Of a DNA stretch of 64,000 bases, positions 58,500 through 64,000 are shown piece by piece. The notes below the pieces were generated by a model that was not told where the DNA came from, ran no database searches, and saw only the letters and a list, made by a program, of their open reading frames with translations. Position 1 is the first letter of the stretch; each line of letters begins with the position of its first letter. Source of the stretch: Microplitis mediator (lineage: Eukaryota; Arthropoda; Insecta; Hymenoptera; Braconidae); contig NC_079975.1 of assembly GCF_029852145.1 (NCBI RefSeq), forward strand, positions 6,572,001 to 6,636,000, written 5' to 3'. The position numbers were made by a program, and so were the translations under genes.

Positions 58500-59745
58500 C
58501 AATTTGTCTTCAGATTGCGGCAGCAAATTAATGTCAACTTGTAATTAAAGTTGTATTTATATTGTAGCCAATAGTTGGACAGTCAGATGTCAAACACAAC
58601 TTGACAGTATTTTGATCAAAACTGTTGCCCCGCAATTTATTGCTGAGACAGTCCGGTTTTCTGGGTACCCAAGAAAATTTTCTGCAGTTACCTTTAATAT
58701 CGACAGAAAATAAATTTTTGATCTTTTTTCTACCCCTGGTAAAACTTTCTGGTGTCAATTAGTTGCGATCAAGTTGATGAGAACTCTTAGCTTTTGTCAT
58801 TGTTGACTGCAAATTGTTACCAACTTTCCCAGAAACTTGGCAACAACATACTGCTGCAACCTGACGTCAACTTCCTGAAATAATTGAAGACAACTTTCCG
58901 TCAACTAATGGAATGCCAACTTATGTCATCTTGTACAGCAAGTTAGCGTATAATTGCCGTCAACTCATGAATATGCCAGTAGGTTGTCGTGGTTGGCCAT
59001 CAGGGTGTATGCAAACAGCAACAATTTATCCGTAACTAAGTTACGGAGAAACAGTTTCAGTCAATTCGACGTCAAATTGTCGATGAAATAAATATCTGGG
59101 TCTATATAATGATAGCCTAATTGACGATAAGTTGATATCAACCTACTGCCGCAACTTGTCATCAAGTTAAATGCAATGAGTTTGTTCGCAACAGTTTGAT
59201 GACAACTTGATGAGGACTTTGTGTCAACTTGACGCCAATTGTCTAGGAATATTTAAGCCAAATTGTAGGCAACATTCCTATAGTCACTTAGTTACAAACT
59301 GATTTCAAACGCGGGTCAATTTGAAAGCGCAAATAGACGTCAGATCGCTAACAAAAATTGGAAAGTAAAATTTGCTGTCAATTGTACGCCTGCAGATATG
59401 TAAATATTTTTTTGCCATCTACTGGTTATAGATTACATTCAATAGTAAAAAAATCACCAAAAAGTAATGTCTACTGGTGTGTAAACTGACAGCAACTTTT
59501 TGCTGTTAAATTGACGTCCACTTGTGACAACAGATTGACACCAAACTGCCTCACTGTTTTACGTTAATCTGACAACAATTATTGTAAATCCAAACGTTAA
59601 GGTCAAGTTGACATCAAACGGATAGCAAATATTGCCTTGCAACTCTAGTTTCGGGGCAGTTACAGAAGTGTGTAGTTGTTGCCGCCAAGTTGATCGCAAC
59701 TAACTGACACTAACTTTCTGACGAAAAATTCTTGCTGTGTTTTAA
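58500..59745. repeat. AACTTG word array, large degenerate copy
   Basis: Contains the family words throughout (CAACTTGACGTCAA-like) and internal boundaries such as GGCCATCAGGGTG (about 58996), TATCTGGGTCTATATAATGATAGCC (junction near 59090-59115) and TCTTGCTGTG at the end. Probably two or more adjacent elements. Confidence 0.6.
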
Positions 59746-59980
59746 CAGCAAATATATGATACTTGTAAATATATTGTTAGTAGATGTTTGAAATTTTCCA
59801 GACTTGACAGAAAATTCATCTTTAGCCGAGTTCTATATCAATAATTTAAATATCAAAAGTCATACGCATTTTATAAAGCTCATTTAATTAGCTTCAATTT
59901 CCATTACTTAACAATTCCAATTGCTGCTCATAAGTCAATTGATGTGTCGTATTCAAATGTAATTTCGAAAAATCTGAAAA

Positions 59981-60161
59981 ACGGTTGACACTGCGGGCCA
60001 GTCCAGAAACTTCCCGCTGTTTTCGAGTTCAAGGAGCTTAAGAATTTTTAGGGAGCTACTCTGACTATTATCAGTGTTGTCCGTGTCCGCGCATGTGCGT
60101 CTGTACCGCAGAGCTCGAAAATAGCGGGAAGTTCTGGGACTAGTCCGCAGGATCAACTGTT
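59981..60161. repeat. Fragment of the ACTTCCCGC family
   Basis: GTTGACACTGCGGGCCAGTC and AACTTCCCGC on one side, AGCGGGAAGTTCTGGG and CCGCAGGATCAAC on the other. This corresponds to the 3' end of the family in both orientations, forming a hairpin. Confidence 0.5.
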
Positions 60162-60557
60162 TCTCAGATTCGCTATATACAATTCAATATTTAAAACATC
60201 AATTAGTACTACACACCACGGGGAAGTGGGACATTCCAGCTCACAAACACGCGGATTAGGACAACCTACGTGGTATGTATAAAATCTCCCTCCAAATCTA
60301 CACCTGAAAGTTTAAATTTTTGCCTCTGTTTGTGGTAATAATGGCGCAGGCGATAATTTTTATCATTCATGTTTTCTCATGAAAAAAAAGAACTACTTTC
60401 TTTAAAAAAATAAAATTTATACTTTATGAATGAAATTGTATTACTTATGAATTCGGAGATTTTCACAGATCGAATTAGTTAAATTTAAAGTTTGTTTGAG
60501 TATTTACTTATAGTGAAATTCATAAATTCACTCACTATACTATTAAACTATATATAT

Positions 60558-61416
60558 TAGGGTGTCCCAAAAGAAACAAATGTTTTTGTTTAATGTCTTA
60601 TGTGCTCAAAAGTGACTTTATGTTATAAAAAAAATCCTCAACAAATTTCAGCCAGATATCTTTAAAATTAAGCTATCACAAACGGGGGGGGGGGGGGGTC
60701 CCCTTTCCCATTTAAAATACACGCAAAAATTTTTCAATTTAGTTCTTCGTTATTAAGACTATGAAAAAATTTTTTTTTTCAATTCCGCTTAGTATGATTC
60801 CGTAGGAAATTAAATTCTCTACAAAAAAGTGCTGATGATAATGTACGTCAAACGAACTGGAAAAAAGTTATGGGGCTTCAAAGATCAACAAAAATTTAGT
60901 TTCCTCAGTGTTAAATTTTTTAAAATTATTTTTCATTTTTATTCTATCAAAAAAAATTTTTTTTAATTTTGACAAGCACATTCTTGTAGGAAATTTAATT
61001 TCCTACAAAAATTATCTGATACCATATATACGTCAAGTGAATAAGAAAAAAGTTACAGGTCTTTAAATGTCAACGAAAAATGAAGTTCACTTTTCGTTGA
61101 TATTTAAAGCCTTGTAACTTTTATCTCATTCATTTGACGTATATATGATGTCAGATACTTTTTGTAAAGAATTTCACTTCCTACGAAATTATACTAGGCG
61201 GAATTGAAAAAAAATTTTTTTCTTAGTCTTAACGAAGAACTAAATTGAAAAATTTTCGCGTGTATTTTAAATGGGAAAGGGGACCCACCTTTTTTGATAA
61301 CTCAATTTTAAAGATATCTGGTTGAATTTTGGTGAGAATTTTTTTTCATAATATAAAGTAACTTTTGAGCCCATAAGACGTTAAAAAAAAAACATTTGTC
61401 TTTTTGGGACACCCTA
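60558..61416. mobile_element. 859-bp palindromic TAGGGTGTCCC element, 8-bp TSD
   Basis: Ends TAGGGTGTCCCAAAAG and its complement; arms about 400 bp. ATATATAT flanks both sides (60550-60557 and 61417-61424). A run of 15 G at 60684-60698 is present in one arm only. The terminus is related to the 4386-5407 element (TAGGGTG), again hAT-like by duplication length. Confidence 0.8.
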
Positions 61417-61632
61417 ATATATATAGACATCAAGATAATCATATGTAAAATTGTTCACTTTATACTCAGTAGTATTCCATAAATTCAGTTTTAAATTCTG
61501 AGTTACTATTCAAAGTAGTAAAATGTAATCAAAATCTAAGCATAATTTACCTTTTATTTTTTTCCGTGTAGTTATAGATGAATAATAAGCTATTAATTAA
61601 TTTTGAAGTTGCAGAATAACAATTTGAATATT

Positions 61633-61695
61633 TAATGACCCTAAATTGACAGACAATCAACGATTTTCAGATTTTTTTTTCAACAAATCAATTAC

Positions 61696-61726
<31 letters not shown>

Positions 61727-61833
61727 AACAATATGCACATATAGAAAATTCAAAAAACTATAGGTGCAATTTTTTCAAATATTTGAAAATAAATCGAAAA
61801 AGTATTACACGTCGGTCAACTTCAGTATCATGA
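61633..61833. mobile_element. MITE, 'ATACTGAAGTTAGCC' family
   Basis: Decayed left end (ATGACCCTAAATTGACAGAC), clear right end (ACGTCGGTCAACTTCAGTAT). The core has an A31 run (61696-61726) and ATATGCACATATAGAAAATT. Confidence 0.7.
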
Positions 61834-62380
61834 TATTCAAATAATTAATTGTATATATGTAAAAAAATTAAGTTGTGTATTATTTTGTTTTGTCATCAAC
61901 CTCATTTAAAATTTGAGTTTATACAATTGAAAAAACAGGAGAGGGGAAGGAGGTGTCCGAATAATTGTCAAGTAATACTTCGAAGGAAGTGTAGTTGAAT
62001 GCCACTAAATGACTCGATAGGAGAGAGGGGTTAGAAGTCATGATTTTTTAGCGCTAAGTGTTTAGTTAGTGACTTTCAGTAAAAGAAAAATAGGATTAAT
62101 CCAATACCACTTTTTTCTGTGTTTTTTACTTCAAGATTATGAAATTATAATATTCATGGTCAACAACTAACGGTATTAATAATCCAGGCTTTTCACGATT
62201 TATATATAATCGTTCTTATGCAACTTTTTCAAACAATAGAAAGCAAAAACGTATATAATGAAGTGATAAATATTTCATGTAAGGCATTACACGCGAGACT
62301 AATTTATATGGTAATTAAACATAGCTTACATAGATTTTGTTGTTAGTGCACTAGAATAAAATCATTGCGCTTTTCAATTA
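61834..62380. other. Intergenic; nothing recognised
   Basis: AT-rich, no ORF of note, no bounded repeat. Confidence 0.3.
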
Positions 62381-62818
62381 GTGGACGGGAAAGAAAGGTG
62401 GCAAAACGAGTACTCCAAAATTTTTTCAAACATTTCAAAATTACATTTGTGAATATAATTGATTGTTTTTGTTAAACTTTTTCGAAAATCGAGTGTCAAT
62501 CGAAAAATATTAATGACTTATGTTTTATGATAAAAATTACGAAAAATTTTTTTTTCTTCCTTTGTATCCAATAATTATGTAAAACGATATTTATCTTTAT
62601 GTAAATTACTTACAAAAAAATTTATTTAATATCCAGAAATTTTTTTTTCACCTTTTTAGGGGGTACCCATTTTGCCTGCAAAATGAAATTTTTTTTTAAC
62701 GGCAACTGAAAATTTTTTCTATTTACTTTGAATATTATAAAAAAAAAAAGATTTAACGTATTTGAGTCCTCGAAAATTTAGTGTTTCCTTAAGTACCCCA
62801 CTTTGCCTCCACCCCTAC
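62381..62818. repeat. GGTGGCAAAA...TTTGCCTCCACCCC element
   Basis: A purine-rich left end (AAGAAAGGTGGCAAAACGAG) and pyrimidine-rich right end (CCCCACTTTGCCTCCACCCC) are imperfectly inverted, similar to the 22999-23768 element. Non-coding. Confidence 0.4.
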
Positions 62819-62888
62819 ACTGGCATTTATTATTTCAGGATTGAGGATTAGATTTTAGGGTCATACAGTAAAAACTATCGATTAAGTA

Positions 62889-63450
62889 TTTTTTTAACTT
62901 CCCGCTAAAAAAATTGGAAATTTTCAAAAATTCGGGAAGTTATTGGTTTCGGTCCGATTTTCGAAAATCGAATTTCTGAGAAATCTTGACGTTTTGAGGT
63001 TCTAGGAAGCTATTCTGACTAATTTCAAGATGATGTCCAAGTGTCTGTATGTATGTGTGTGAACGGTCTATAAGTTTTTAACTAATGAATCGATTTGGAT
63101 GGTTAAGACGGCAATCGAAAGAGCTTATTGGCCATCAACTTTCCTCAAAATTTCAGATCATTTGATCACGAGTTGAACGATCGACTTCAAAAGTTACTCA
63201 GCTCTACAACTTAATGAAACGCATTGATCGCCGCCTTAACCATCAAAATCGGTTAATTCGTTCGCGAGATATCGTGGGAGAAAGAAATGCTAAAAAACGG
63301 TTTTTTTTTTAAAACAATGGCATACAAAAGTATTTTCAGGCTCGAAGAGCTTGAAAATGTATTCACAACAATGTTTTCGAGCTCGAGGAGCTCGAAAATA
63401 GCGAGAAGTTTTAGGGCTGGTCCGCAGGGTCAACCGATAGACAATTTTTT
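62889..63450. mobile_element. ACTTCCCGC repeat family, copy 2
   Basis: Same start (TTTTTTAACTTCCCGCTAAA), same internal GTTTCGGTCCGATTTTCGAAA and same end (GGTCCGCAGGGTCAACCGAT) as 14675-15500, but with an internal deletion of about 260 bp. The 81-codon plus ORF over the end is repeat sequence. Confidence 0.65.
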
Positions 63451-64000
63451 TTTTTTTGTTGTAAACTTTGATAGAAATTCATTCTTTTACAAAAAACGGT
63501 TGAAAGTGATCAGTATGTGCATTAAATACTGAAAAAGTTATAGGCACTCAAAAGTAATTTACCCAATATAAATGTTTTTTTATTCAGTTTCTTCTGAAAA
63601 AACATGATTGTATCGTAAAATCTCTGAAAGTTTTTTTTTACCGGCGATAAAATTTTTTCTATCATCAGTCATCATCATAATGCTTTGAAAAACGAAATAA
63701 TTTATAAATTATTGACGTCCAAAGTCAGTCTTATAAAAAATTAATCGTATGTATATGTGTATACTCTATCAATCTAAAGAAATTTCTCTTTTTTTTTGTA
63801 CTGAGACCCTGGTGCTATTTTGGTAATAATAACAGGTTGTATCTGACGTGATATGTAATAATATAATTGATATTTTTTTAGAACGCGCATTATTTGCTGA
63901 CAATGACTTGTACTAAAAATTGTTAGTGTTGAAATTAAGAGTTTAATTTATTTAATAAATATATAAAGTGAAATTGATCGTATACATGTGCGTCTTTAGT
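63451..64000. other. AT-rich window end
   Basis: Nothing recognised. Confidence 0.3.

Overview
The window is eukaryotic nuclear DNA: very AT-rich, with split genes (GT/AG introns), long intergenic stretches and a heavy load of small DNA transposons. A divergent 388-residue seven-membrane odorant receptor, present as a tandem pair, points to an insect. The look of the receptor and of the repeats suggests a hymenopteran, most likely a parasitoid wasp; this is inference, because no marker gene fixes the species.

Layout. Positions 859-967 (minus) hold one initial coding exon of an unrecognised gene that runs off the left edge. Two tandem odorant receptor genes follow on the minus strand (2624-6577 and 8296-13248). 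Each can be assembled into five coding exons and exactly 388 residues. Their third introns have been enlarged by different palindromic transposons, and each copy serves as the empty site for the insertion in the other. At 16240-19238 (minus) lies a complete four-exon gene for U2 snRNP protein A' (247 residues). The plus strand then carries two paralogous very-long-chain fatty acid elongases: a three-exon gene (29769-32415, 322 residues) with a good TATA/Inr promoter about 2 kb upstream, and a five-exon gene (41933-51884, 326 residues) that probably has a non-coding first exon near 39.5-39.8 kb. I found no coding gene in 19.3-27.7 kb, 32.7-39.5 kb or 52-64 kb.

Most of the remaining sequence is repeats, and a common theme is self-complementarity. 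There are near-perfect 0.9-1.9 kb palindromes with 8-bp or TA target duplications. There are also several families of arrays built from short self-complementary words, bounded by constant ends (TACACGGAGA..., CCCTGATTAAA..., CGGATCCGAATTACGG..., CTGATAGYCAAG...), and a roughly 200-bp MITE family beginning ATACTGAAGTTAGCC. Several elements are nested, so relative insertion ages can be read. One 685-bp element sits in opposite orientations in introns 1 and 4 of the second elongase, which could pair the transcript around exons 2-4.

Functionally the genes are unrelated: odour or pheromone detection, pre-mRNA splicing, and lipid elongation in the ER (cuticular hydrocarbon or pheromone precursors are plausible products, but this is not shown). 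Exon coordinates were derived by hand from reading frame and splice signals. No alignment or database search was run.
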